Assembly: GCA_003245675.1 (NCBI GenBank)
Contig: QKCN01000084.1
Coordinates: 21,121 to 85,120 of the forward strand
Length of the DNA stretch: 64,000 nt
DNA from: Bacteriovoracaceae bacterium
Lineage (GTDB): Bacteria > Bdellovibrionota > Bacteriovoracia > Bacteriovoracales > Bacteriovoracaceae
Direction: 5' to 3'
Numbering within the stretch: position 1 is the stretch's first letter; each line of letters begins with the position of its first letter. The position numbers and the translations under genes were made by a program. Shown here one piece after another: positions 23,701-32,558 of the stretch. Under the pieces are notes generated by a model that saw only the letters and a list, made by a program, of their open reading frames with translations, was not told where the DNA came from and searched no databases.

Positions 23701-24534
23701 ATGAAATTTTTGCTGCTCTTGGCTTTTCTTATTCTCATTAACTCTTCTGCTCTTATGGCCCAAACTCTCCGCGAAAAAGCTTATAGAGATACAATTTCCA
23801 TCGGACTTGAAACTGTCGACTGGAAATATGAAGAGTTTTCTTCAGATGGCAGCACTTTCATGAAAGATTCTGGCCAACTTTCTGGTTTTGTTTTTAGTTA
23901 CCAAAGACTATCCCAGTCAAATGTTTTTTATTGGAAATTATTTTTGCGTTACGTGGGTGGGGATACCCATTATGATGGAGCATATCAAAATGGAGATCCA
24001 GTGGAGTTTGATACCGAAAATCATATTTTATGGCTGGGAGCAGAATGGGGCTTTCCTATTTTTGAAAACGAACTCTTCTTTTTAGCTCCTCACTTTGGGC
24101 TGACTGGCCGGGCCCTCGAAAACCCCAAATCCGATACAGAGGGAGATTATGGGCGAGGAATTACCTACAGCTACATTCCCCTTGGCCTCACCGCCAATTT
24201 TTTCTTAGGACAAAATATGCAACTGAGTTTAGATGCAACCTATAATCACTTTTTAGGTGGAACAGTTGAAACAAGACTTAGTGACATCGGCGGTAGCGAC
24301 TTTGAGAACAAACAAGAAGAAGGTACTGGACATGAATTATCAGCAACCTTAAGCTACTTTTTCAACTCTTGGTCTATGGGACTTAAAACATACTATGAAT
24401 ATTGGGATATAGAGGATTCAGAATCCGTTTACAGCTATGGAACCAATGGAAATGGAGATCTCGTGCTCTATGAACTCAAAGAACCCAAAAACGAAACCAA
24501 AATGCTAGGATTCCAATTGCTCTTCAACTTCTAA
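23701..24534 (+). CDS. Putative outer-membrane beta-barrel protein with signal peptide
   Basis: MKFLLLLAFLILINSSALMAQ signal; alternating aromatic/hydrophobic strands; C-terminal ...QLLFNF. The ORF track start at 23605 is probably too early. Confidence 0.7.
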   Translation: MKFLLLLAFLILINSSALMAQTLREKAYRDTISIGLETVDWKYEEFSSDGSTFMKDSGQLSGFVFSYQRLSQSNVFYWKLFLRYVGGDTHYDGAYQNGDPVEFDTENHILWLGAEWGFPIFENELFFLAPHFGLTGRALENPKSDTEGDYGRGITYSYIPLGLTANFFLGQNMQLSLDATYNHFLGGTVETRLSDIGGSDFENKQEEGTGHELSATLSYFFNSWSMGLKTYYEYWDIEDSESVYSYGTNGNGDLVLYELKEPKNETKMLGFQLLFNF

Positions 24535-24544
24535 GAAAAGTCAC

Positions 24545-24613
24545 TAGGTACGTGGACACTTTTGCTAAGCACTGCGTTCATTGCACCGTTTAGCAAAAGT
24601 GTCCACGTACCTA
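24545..24613. repeat. Perfect 24-bp inverted repeat with 21-nt loop
   Basis: taggtacgtggacacttttgctaa (24545-24568) / ttagcaaaagtgtccacgtaccta (24590-24613). Confidence 0.97.
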
Positions 24614-24620
24614 ATAATAA

Positions 24621-24652
24621 AAAAAAGCCAGATCCTAAGATCTGGCTTTTTT
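24621..24652. terminator. Bidirectional intrinsic terminator
   Basis: aaaaaagccagatc-ctaa-gatctggctttttt, 14-bp stem. Confidence 0.85.
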
Positions 24653-24654
24653 AA

Positions 24655-24731
24655 TGGCGGGCGCAACAGGGCTCGAACCTGTAACCTATTGATTTGGAAT
24701 CAACCGCTCTACCAATTGGAGCTATACACCC
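24655..24731 (-). tRNA. tRNA-Trp (CCA)
   Basis: Cloverleaf GGGTGTATAGCTCCAATTGG..TTGATTCCAAATCAA..GGTTCGAGCC..TGCGCCCGCCA; CCA encoded. Confidence 0.95.
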
Positions 24732-24782
24732 ACATTAAATGCGAAGCTCTCACAAAAGAGCTTCACAATATATTATTGAAAA

Positions 24783-25976
24783 TTATTCAACAATATCAGC
24801 AACCGCGCCAGCGCCGATTGTACGTCCACCTTCACGAATCGCGAAACGAAGACCTTTTTCCATAGCAACTGGAGAGATCAAATTAACTTCGAAACCAGTA
24901 TTATCACCAGGCATGATCATTTCAACGCCATCATTCAAAGTGATGTCACCAGTAACGTCAGTTGTTCTGAAGTAGAACTGTGGACGGTATCCTTTGAAGA
25001 TTGGAGTATGACGTCCACCTTCTTCTTTAGTAAGGATATAAACTTCACATTTGAATCTTTTGTGAGGTGTAACAGTACCTGGGTGAATCAAACATTGACC
25101 GCGCTCAACATCTTCACGCTTCATACCACGTAGAAGAAGACCAACGTTGTCACCAGCTTGACCTTGGTCAAGAAGCTTACGGAACATTTCAACGCCAGTA
25201 ATTGTAGTTTTTTGTTTTTCACGGATACCGATGATTTCAACTTCTTCGCCAACTTTAACGATCCCTCTTTCAACACGGCCAGTAACAACTGTACCACGCC
25301 CAGAAATAGAGAATACGTCTTCAACAGGCATCAAGAATGGCTTATCAATGTCACGTGCAGGAGTAGGAATATACTCGTCAACAGCGGCCATAAGCTCAAG
25401 AACTCTTTCTTTACCGATTTGAGGATTATTTCCTTCAAGAACAGCAAGAGCAGAACCTTTGATGATAGGTAGATCGTCGCCAGGGAATTGGTAAGAAGAA
25501 AGAAGCTCTCTTACTTCCATTTCAACTAGCTCAAGAAGTTCTTCATCATCAACTTGGTCAACTTTGTTCATGAATACAACGATTGCAGGAACACCAACTT
25601 GACGTGCAAGAAGAATGTGTTCACGAGTTTGTGGCATTGGGCCGTCAGCTGCTGAAACAACCAAAATGGCTCCATCCATCTGAGCAGCACCAGTAATCAT
25701 GTTCTTAACGTAGTCGGCGTGGCCGGGGCAATCTACGTGAGCATAGTGACGTGCTTCAGTTTGATACTCAATGTGAGCAGTGTTAATAGTAATACCACGA
25801 GCTTTCTCTTCTGGGGCTGAGTCAATTTGATCAAATTTCTTAGTCTCTCCACCGAATTGTTCAGCAAGAGTCATGGAAATCGCAGCAGTCAAAGAGGTTT
25901 TACCGTGGTCAACGTGCCCGATCGTTCCAATATTCACGTGGGGCTTACTACGGTCGAATTTTTCTTTTGCCATCAT
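24783..25976 (-). CDS. tuf: Elongation factor Tu
   Basis: [23 protein letters not shown]...; full length. Confidence 0.99.
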   Translation of the reverse strand: MMAKEKFDRSKPHVNIGTIGHVDHGKTSLTAAISMTLAEQFGGETKKFDQIDSAPEEKARGITINTAHIEYQTEARHYAHVDCPGHADYVKNMITGAAQMDGAILVVSAADGPMPQTREHILLARQVGVPAIVVFMNKVDQVDDEELLELVEMEVRELLSSYQFPGDDLPIIKGSALAVLEGNNPQIGKERVLELMAAVDEYIPTPARDIDKPFLMPVEDVFSISGRGTVVTGRVERGIVKVGEEVEIIGIREKQKTTITGVEMFRKLLDQGQAGDNVGLLLRGMKREDVERGQCLIHPGTVTPHKRFKCEVYILTKEEGGRHTPIFKGYRPQFYFRTTDVTGDITLNDGVEMIMPGDNTGFEVNLISPVAMEKGLRFAIREGGRTIGAGAVADIVE

Positions 25977-26167
25977 TCACTCCTAGGATGTGTTTAGTGT
26001 TTCCTCGACATTTATATACAATAATTCAAAACCTTATTCCCATCGATGAACCGATAAGAAATACGTTTAAAATACAAAGTCATAATTCTATATTATGAAA
26101 TTTTCAAAAATGCTACTGGGAAAATTTAATTCTTTCGCAAAATTTTGAGGATTTTCACATTATAGTG

Positions 26168-26243
<76 letters not shown>

Positions 26244-26288
26244 AAAAAAAAATCCCATCAATACACAAGTATTATAGATGGGAAAAAA

Positions 26289-26364
26289 TGGAGCGGGCGA
26301 TGAGGCTCGAACCCACGACCCCCAGCTTGGAAGGCTGGTGCTCTACCGACTGAGCTACACCCGC
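26289..26364 (-). tRNA. tRNA-Gly (TCC)
   Basis: GCGGGTGTAGCTCAGTCGGTAGAGCACCAGCCTTCCAAGCTGG...GGTTCGAGCCTCATCGCCCGCTCCA. Confidence 0.95.
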
Positions 26365-26402
26365 TCTTATGTCATCGCTTTCGCGACAAACTCAAATTTC
26401 GA

Positions 26403-26488
26403 TGGTGGCGCGGGGTGGATTTGAACCACCGAAGGCAAACGCCGTCAGATTTACAGTCTGATCCCTTTGGCCACTCGGGAACCACGCC
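26403..26488 (-). tRNA. tRNA-Tyr (GTA), long variable arm
   Basis: GGCGTGGTTCCCGAGTGGCCAAAGGGATCAGACTGTAAATCTG...GGTTCAAATCCACCCCGCGCCACCA. Confidence 0.95.
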
Positions 26489-26505
26489 ATCGTACACTAT
26501 TTAAA

Positions 26506-26581
26506 TGGAGCTGACTATAGGAATCGAACCTACGACCGTCGGTTTACAAAACCGATGCTCTACCGACTGAGCTAAGTCAGC
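26506..26581 (-). tRNA. tRNA-Thr (TGT)
   Basis: GCTGACTTAGCTCAGTCGGTAGAGCATCGGTTTTGTAAACCGA...GGTTCGATTCCTATAGTCAGCTCCA. Confidence 0.95.
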
Positions 26582-26659
26582 TCTTAAAGAGTGCAAAAGT
26601 ATATATAAACGGAGGTCAATATTAAGGCAAGTATTTTTTTTAAGGAAAAATTGTTCTGC

Positions 26660-28372
26660 TTATTTTTTTCTAAAAAATGCCACGATAAACAACAATAAGG
26701 ATAAGGACCAAAAAACATAGGAAACAGGACCAATATCCCGATAGTGCTCTACTTTTTGCGAAAGCAAAGGCAATGTCCCACAAATAAGGCAAGTGGAAAT
26801 AAGCAAAATAAATGCGAGAAAGTTCAAACTGCCGGCCAAATCTTTTAAACGCTCATTTATATTTAAAAGCTTTATTTTTAAGGAAAAATTATTATGTCCA
26901 AAATCCCGCCAAAACCAAGAAAAGTAGCGAGGTAGCATACGCAAGGATTGATAACTGTCTTTTACCAGCCAAGGAACTTCTTGCATCAGTACATCTTTCG
27001 AGAAAAAGCCCTTCATTAAGTCGTCAAGCATAGGTGCCATTACTGAAAAAATATTTAAATCCATATTAAGGCTACGCCCCACCCCATCCAAAGTAATCAT
27101 GGCACGAAATAAGACGTACCAATCGCGTGGCAAATAGATTTGGTATCGCGATAAAACCTCGACTTGTGATTTAATCAAGCGCCCAAAATCGATATCTTTC
27201 ACCGAAAGACCGACAATTGGATCGAGAGCATACGACAACTCATGGACCAAGCTTTCATGGTTTGGAATTTTATCGTAATCGGCAACATCCAAGAGATCAT
27301 AAACGAGGTTTTCATAATTGCGATGAACCATGGAATAGATGATAGAAACCAATTGCATGCGCTGTTTAGCAGAAAGCCTTCCCATTAATCCAAAATCGAT
27401 AATACCAACACGCTGGTCCCGTAGGACCATGAAGTTTCCACCATGCAAATCGGCGTGATAAAAGCCATCCCCTAGGAGATTCTTTACAAAGACGCGCACA
27501 CCAACATGCATCTGCTCCATGACTTTTTGCTTAAGCTCAGTATCATCCGTTTTAAACTGAGAAAAGGGTGTTCCATCCAAAAACTCCATGACCAATAAGT
27601 CTTCACGGGTGAGCTCTCTAAAAATTTCTGGAATTACAAAAGATGTCTCTTTTTCATTTTTGAGATTCTCTTTAAGACGCTCACAATTAGCCGCTTCAAT
27701 GCGAAAATCGACTTCTTGCTCAATGGTGCGAACAAAATCTTCCAACATCCGCGAAAGTCCAAGATAGCGGATCTGGTCACTATTTTTTTCCAGTTTGTGA
27801 ATGATGAAACTCACAATGGCAAAATCTGTTTCAATGGTCGAAATAATATGTGGGCGCCTTACTTTAAGAACAACATCTTTCCCCGCAAGGGTTTTTGCGC
27901 GATAAACAACAGCAATCGAGGCCGTCCCGACAGGCATTTCCTTCACATACTCAAAATAATCTTCAACTTTTCCCCCTAAGGATTTTTCAACTTTATTTTT
28001 AAGTTGGGCAAAGGGGATGGGAGACATTTGGCTCTGCAACTGCTTCATTTGATCAATAAAATTTTTGTCAAAAAAATCTTCTCGGCTGGCCAAGAGCTGA
28101 CCAAACTTCACAAAAGATGGTCCCAATTCCTCAAAACTCTTTTTTAAACGCTGTCCAATGATACTAGACCATTTCGCCTCTTCCCCTCTCTTTTCCAAAA
28201 CGGCTTCAACCCTTTCTCGATTAAAAGCAAAGTCTGGGATTCGCGAATGAAGACCTGTCTTAATTAGAAACTCATCAAAACCATTTTTCACCAAAATCGA
28301 TATAATTTCTCTAAAACGAGAAACATTTTTGATAGTTCTTCCAATTTCAAGACCAGTGCGTATAAAATCCAT
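26660..28372 (-). CDS. AarF/UbiB/ABC1-family atypical kinase with C-terminal TM segments
   Basis: LGPSFVKFGQLLASR, VVLKVRRPHI, FYHADLHGGNFMVL...IGIIDFGLMGRL. Confidence 0.93.
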   Translation of the reverse strand: MDFIRTGLEIGRTIKNVSRFREIISILVKNGFDEFLIKTGLHSRIPDFAFNRERVEAVLEKRGEEAKWSSIIGQRLKKSFEELGPSFVKFGQLLASREDFFDKNFIDQMKQLQSQMSPIPFAQLKNKVEKSLGGKVEDYFEYVKEMPVGTASIAVVYRAKTLAGKDVVLKVRRPHIISTIETDFAIVSFIIHKLEKNSDQIRYLGLSRMLEDFVRTIEQEVDFRIEAANCERLKENLKNEKETSFVIPEIFRELTREDLLVMEFLDGTPFSQFKTDDTELKQKVMEQMHVGVRVFVKNLLGDGFYHADLHGGNFMVLRDQRVGIIDFGLMGRLSAKQRMQLVSIIYSMVHRNYENLVYDLLDVADYDKIPNHESLVHELSYALDPIVGLSVKDIDFGRLIKSQVEVLSRYQIYLPRDWYVLFRAMITLDGVGRSLNMDLNIFSVMAPMLDDLMKGFFSKDVLMQEVPWLVKDSYQSLRMLPRYFSWFWRDFGHNNFSLKIKLLNINERLKDLAGSLNFLAFILLISTCLICGTLPLLSQKVEHYRDIGPVSYVFWSLSLLLFIVAFFRKK

Positions 28373-28475
28373 AATTCTATTTTATTGCTCTTATGCTATT
28401 TAAAGAATACGGATAGTTTTACCCCTTCCGTTTTTTCGTCTATAATCATGAAAAACGAGATTTTAGGAAAGTAAT

Positions 28476-29015
28476 TTGCTCAGACACTATTTTTGGATAT
28501 TCATTTTTATAAGTTTTGCTACCCTAAGCTTTCCTGTCTTAGGAGGGGAAGCTTGCGGTAGAAATGCAGTCATTAACTACCAAGAAGTATTGGTTGATAC
28601 AGGACCAACTGGCAAAGGCGAAGGCTTACGCTATTACTTATCCAAGGACAAAGTCGCCGCAAGCTATCTCGACACCTTCCAGAAAAACAGTAAACCCATG
28701 TGGCAAACTGCTGCAATTAGTACGACTGGCGTTGCCATGATTCTGGCCGGAATTATGCAATCGGGAAGAGATGAAGGCAGAGGGTTTGCGAGCAAAGAAA
28801 CGCTCTTTATTGGGGGCGCCTCCATGATTATTATGAGTTACTTGGTTTCTAAAACAATTGAATACAACAATGAAATCTATCTCATTCGGGCCATAGACGA
28901 ATATAATAAGAGAAATTTGCCTAGAATTTACTTCTACCCCTATGGTGATACAAATAAGTCTTCGGGGGCTGAAGACCGTATTGGTATTGGGGCAGGAGTT
29001 AGTACAAGTTTTTAA
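28476..29015 (+). CDS. Secreted/membrane-anchored protein of unknown function
   Basis: TTG start after aggaaag; signal-like MLRHYFWIFIFISFATLSFPVLGGEACG; two further hydrophobic segments. Confidence 0.65.
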   Translation: MLRHYFWIFIFISFATLSFPVLGGEACGRNAVINYQEVLVDTGPTGKGEGLRYYLSKDKVAASYLDTFQKNSKPMWQTAAISTTGVAMILAGIMQSGRDEGRGFASKETLFIGGASMIIMSYLVSKTIEYNNEIYLIRAIDEYNKRNLPRIYFYPYGDTNKSSGAEDRIGIGAGVSTSF

Positions 29016-29028
29016 TTGAGGTTTTAGT

Positions 29029-29328
29029 ATGACTATTATTTGCCATAATTGTGGTAAGTCTTTTGAATTGGATGGAAAATCCTCCATTTCGCGAAAAGAA
29101 GAGTGCCCCCACTGTAGTGCCGATATCCATTGCTGCTTGATGTGTCGCTTTTACAGCCAATCATCTTACAATGAATGTACGGAGCCAGTGGCAGAAAGAA
29201 TAACTGAAAAAGAGAAAGCTAATTTCTGTGATTACTTTTCAATCAGCAGTGGAGATGGCATACAGTCCACTAAAAATTCGCGTAATCAACAATTGGAAGC
29301 AGCTGCGGCCCTATTTAAAAAGAAGTAA
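29029..29328 (+). CDS. Small Cys-rich putative zinc-ribbon protein
   Basis: CHNCGKSF..EECPHCSADIHCCLMCRFYSQSSYNEC...NFCDYF. Confidence 0.75.
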   Translation: MTIICHNCGKSFELDGKSSISRKEECPHCSADIHCCLMCRFYSQSSYNECTEPVAERITEKEKANFCDYFSISSGDGIQSTKNSRNQQLEAAAALFKKK

Positions 29329-29342
29329 ACGGGAAGGTTATT

Positions 29343-29819
29343 ATGAGTAAAGAAGTTTTAATGACTCTCAATGGAAAACAAATACTAGAAACAGAACTCA
29401 ACCAATTAGTAAAAGTTGAGCGCCAAAAGGTAACAACTCAAATTGCCGAGGCACGTGAGTTGGGCGATCTTAAAGAAAATGCAGAGTATCATGCGGCAAA
29501 AGAAAAGCAGTCTCATCTTGAAGGACGAATTCTTGAGCTGCAGGGACGTATTGCCAATGCGAAAGTTATCGACGTTGCGAGGCTAAAAAGCAATAAGATT
29601 GTATTTGGCGCCACCGTGACTTTGCTTGATGTGGATAAAGATGAAAATGTGACTTATCAAATAGTCGGAGAAGAAGAAGCCGATCGTTCCAAAGGAAAAA
29701 TTTCGTATCGAAGCCCCATTGCCCTTGCTCTTCTGGGCAAAGAAGAAGGCGACGAAGTGATTGTCCAAGCACCGAAAGGCAAAATCACTTTTGAAGTTGA
29801 AGACATAGAGTATAAATAA
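29343..29819 (+). CDS. greA: Transcription elongation factor GreA
   Basis: EARELGDLKENAEYHAAKEKQSHLEGRILELQ...YQIVGEEEADRSKGKISYRSPIALALLGKEEGDEV. Confidence 0.96.
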   Translation: MSKEVLMTLNGKQILETELNQLVKVERQKVTTQIAEARELGDLKENAEYHAAKEKQSHLEGRILELQGRIANAKVIDVARLKSNKIVFGATVTLLDVDKDENVTYQIVGEEEADRSKGKISYRSPIALALLGKEEGDEVIVQAPKGKITFEVEDIEYK

Positions 29820-29820
29820 A

Positions 29821-30234
29821 ATGATTAATCTTGAATTTGTTTCATCTCCTGATCAAGAAATAATTGGCCCGCGCAGTTATCATAAAAATATGATTTATCT
29901 AGGGCACAAATCGGGAGATATACTCATTCAAGATCCCGATATTTTTGATAATCACCTTATTATTGAAGTAAATGAACACGGCATCTTTTTGCACCCACAC
30001 CCCCATATTGATCATTTCCATCTCAATGGGAAGAGAACTTATGGTGTCATTGCTCTCAAACTAGGCGATCAAATTACAATTGGGAAGACCTGTTTTATCC
30101 TGCGCCAAGCTGAAAAATCTGAAATATTTTATCGCAAAGAACTGCTCAATAAAGGACTGGAAAGAGTTATCCAAGATAAAGACCCAATTTCGGAAGTGCT
30201 GAGCTTTTTGGAAGAAAGAATAAAATCCAACTAA
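29821..30234 (+). CDS. FHA-like beta-sandwich domain protein (divergent)
   Basis: YLGHKSGDILIQDPDIFDNHLIIEVNEHGIFLHP...HLNGKRTYGVIALKLGDQITIGKTCFIL resembles FHA spacing. Confidence 0.55.
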   Translation: MINLEFVSSPDQEIIGPRSYHKNMIYLGHKSGDILIQDPDIFDNHLIIEVNEHGIFLHPHPHIDHFHLNGKRTYGVIALKLGDQITIGKTCFILRQAEKSEIFYRKELLNKGLERVIQDKDPISEVLSFLEERIKSN

Positions 30235-30798
30235 TTACATTTTTTCAACCAACTCAAGCACGGCCAGAGGATAGTTCTTGAGTTCAACAATTTTCCCTCT
30301 CCGATTGGCAATGTCGATATAGTTTTTCAAACAAAGCGCCAGCACTGGAGTGATCAGACTCTTCTCATGAGAACACTCTTCATAGAAACTCTCATATACT
30401 GCGAGTTCATTATCGTTTTTTGCCTTTTGGCTTCGCTCTTTTATATTCCCAAGAATTCGCCCAACTTCATTTAAGTACAGGCCCATTGATTCATCGGGAT
30501 CTTTTCCCGGAACAAATTCAATTTTTGATATTTCCAAAAGCTCTTTAGAAAGTTCACGTTGCATATTCTCTTCTTCCGCATTCTTTTCTTGAGCCAGTTC
30601 GACTCGAGTGACTTTCTTTTCTTTTTTTTCTAAATATTTTTCTTTTTCTGCAGTTTCTATGATCTTGCTTTTTGACATGGCAATTTCTGCATTTTCACTT
30701 TGAAAAATATCCTGCTCTAAAGGACGTTGGGCCCACCAGATTATCACGGTAAGCCCGACTAAAACTAAAAGACCCAAACTCCAAAATTTTTTAGTCAT
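30235..30798 (-). CDS. Uncharacterised protein with N-terminal TM and charged linker
   Basis: KKFWSLGLLVLVGLTVIIWWAQRP; overlaps the upstream gene stop. Confidence 0.6.
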   Translation of the reverse strand: MTKKFWSLGLLVLVGLTVIIWWAQRPLEQDIFQSENAEIAMSKSKIIETAEKEKYLEKKEKKVTRVELAQEKNAEEENMQRELSKELLEISKIEFVPGKDPDESMGLYLNEVGRILGNIKERSQKAKNDNELAVYESFYEECSHEKSLITPVLALCLKNYIDIANRRGKIVELKNYPLAVLELVEKM

Positions 30799-31996
30799 AT
30801 TCTAATGTCTCTGCTTCTGGCTCATTTTGTGCTGGTTCAGATTCTCTAATCATTCCAATCTCTGGTTCCGCATCCCAATCTTGACTTTGGAACTCCACTG
30901 GTTTTTCTAGTTCTGCAATTTCGGCATCAAGATCGGTCAACTGAGTCTCATATTGTTTCAAAAATACGGAATGAGCATCAACGCGCATTGGATTGTCTAA
31001 AACTGGATTTGGGCTTCTTTTTTTCATACTGTCAATTTGTGTTTTAAGCAATTGACGACGCACTTCTAGCATTCTTATTTTCTGCGAATTCTTTTCATTA
31101 AAAGCTTCATAAGTTGAAACCACTCGCCCGTAGGAATCCAAAAAACGCAAACGCATTTTTTCTTTTTCAACATCACTACAATCTTCACAGCTATCCACAA
31201 AAGTTTTAAGAATAATTGCACCAACAGTATAAGGACCATTTAAATTTTTATCGCAAGCTGGAACACCTTCAAAATAATGCCCTAGCGGACAATTTCCATG
31301 AAGAAAACTCAAACCTTTTCCATTACCATCACTATGACGACCTTCGTGAAATAGCGTGGCTAAACGCTGATAGCCATTGGCCGAAGCATCAAGATTTTCC
31401 TTATTAATTTGCAAACGCTCCATAAAGTGGCCTTCACCAACTTGTACAAGACCGATGCGGGGAGAATCAATTGGAATCAATGATTCTTCACCTGACTCAT
31501 TTTCAAAAACAAGAGCTTTAGCCCCACTACCAAAGGAAAATTTATTCAGTAAATAGACAAAGGCACCCATATTAGCCATCACCGTGATGCCCTTTTTAGC
31601 CGCTTGCTCTTCTTCTTTGTCATCAGCGGGCTTAGGTTTTACTGGATCCATCTGGGGAAAGACATAATTAGGAGCAATTAATCTTCCCGAAAGTTCAACA
31701 GTGTCTTTTTTATAATCAAATTCCTCTGCGACAATATATTTAACTCTTTCCTCTAACCACTTCTGAATCATTGGGGTATTGGCATTTTCAAGCCCAAATA
31801 CTTTGCCAAATTCTTCGGCATCTCGAACAACCAAATTTGTATTTTGAAGAAGATCCAAATCAGACTTCATATATTGAAGCTGATTTTCAGGTAATTTGGC
31901 AGAAAACTCCATTGCCGAAGCGGCAAGAGGCAACATAAAAAGAGCTGATAACGCTTTTGTCATTTTCTTCATATAATACTCCTTGAACACGAGCAT
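30791..31996 (-). CDS. Secreted protein with HExxH motif (putative zinc metalloprotease); likely start 31972
   Basis: Signal MKKMTKALSALFMLPLAASAM; RLATLFHEGRHSDGNGKGLSFLHGNCPLGHYFEG. Confidence 0.65.
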   Translation of the reverse strand: MLVFKEYYMKKMTKALSALFMLPLAASAMEFSAKLPENQLQYMKSDLDLLQNTNLVVRDAEEFGKVFGLENANTPMIQKWLEERVKYIVAEEFDYKKDTVELSGRLIAPNYVFPQMDPVKPKPADDKEEEQAAKKGITVMANMGAFVYLLNKFSFGSGAKALVFENESGEESLIPIDSPRIGLVQVGEGHFMERLQINKENLDASANGYQRLATLFHEGRHSDGNGKGLSFLHGNCPLGHYFEGVPACDKNLNGPYTVGAIILKTFVDSCEDCSDVEKEKMRLRFLDSYGRVVSTYEAFNEKNSQKIRMLEVRRQLLKTQIDSMKKRSPNPVLDNPMRVDAHSVFLKQYETQLTDLDAEIAELEKPVEFQSQDWDAEPEIGMIRESEPAQNEPEAETLEYD

Positions 31997-32051
31997 TTTA
32001 CAAAGAATAACGCAGTGCGTAAATTCTTATTTCCCAGTCTGTAATTAATTC

Positions 32052-32513
32052 TCATAAAAGAGGGCGATGGCCGTGAGAAAATAGAATGCGAAACTGCTTT
32101 TGTCTTATTTTTTGGATTTCGACAAAGTCTTTTTCAGCATCTATCTCACTAAAAACACTAGATTTCCTTTCCATCAGGCGCTGTTTTTGGACTTCATCAC
32201 TCAACGATTCTTCCTCCCAAAGCTCCTGCAAAATGGATGTAACATCAAAACCATATTCAAAAGTTATTTTATTTACAACGCCATCAAAAGAGTAACCTTT
32301 GCGCAAAAGACCTCGGATGCGGGCACGAAAGTACTCATTTTCCTGAATATAACCAAGCTCATCAAGTCGCAAAATAACTTGTTCAATAATGTCACGACCG
32401 ACAGCTCGAAGCTTCATCTTTTCACGCAACTTTGCGCGAGGGTAATCGCGCTGAGCTAAAATGCGCAAACAATATTGATAGGCTTTTTGATATTCTTGAT
32501 TTTCCTGCATCAT
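32052..32513 (-). CDS. recX: RecX-family regulatory protein
   Basis: AYQYCLRILAQRDYPRAKLREKMKLR...LDELGYIQENEYFRARIRG; downstream of recA. Confidence 0.85.
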   Translation of the reverse strand: MMQENQEYQKAYQYCLRILAQRDYPRAKLREKMKLRAVGRDIIEQVILRLDELGYIQENEYFRARIRGLLRKGYSFDGVVNKITFEYGFDVTSILQELWEEESLSDEVQKQRLMERKSSVFSEIDAEKDFVEIQKIRQKQFRILFSHGHRPLL

Positions 32514-32525
32514 ATCTCAAATAAT

Positions 32526-32549
32526 AAGGGGAAGCCTTGGCTTCCCCTT
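32526..32549 (-). terminator. Hairpin between recA and recX
   Basis: aaggggaagc-cttg-gcttcccctt; minus strand continues ATTATTTG. Confidence 0.65.
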
Positions 32550-32558
32550 AATGATTGA

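Noticed and set aside
24581-24865. Plus-strand 94-aa ORF
   Set aside because: Runs through the inverted repeat, terminator, tRNA-Trp and the antisense of tuf.
26050-26057. CCGATAA (FliA -10-like) near the tuf/tRNA region, plus strand
   Set aside because: No TAAA at the right spacing and no + strand gene downstream; shows the motif can occur by chance.
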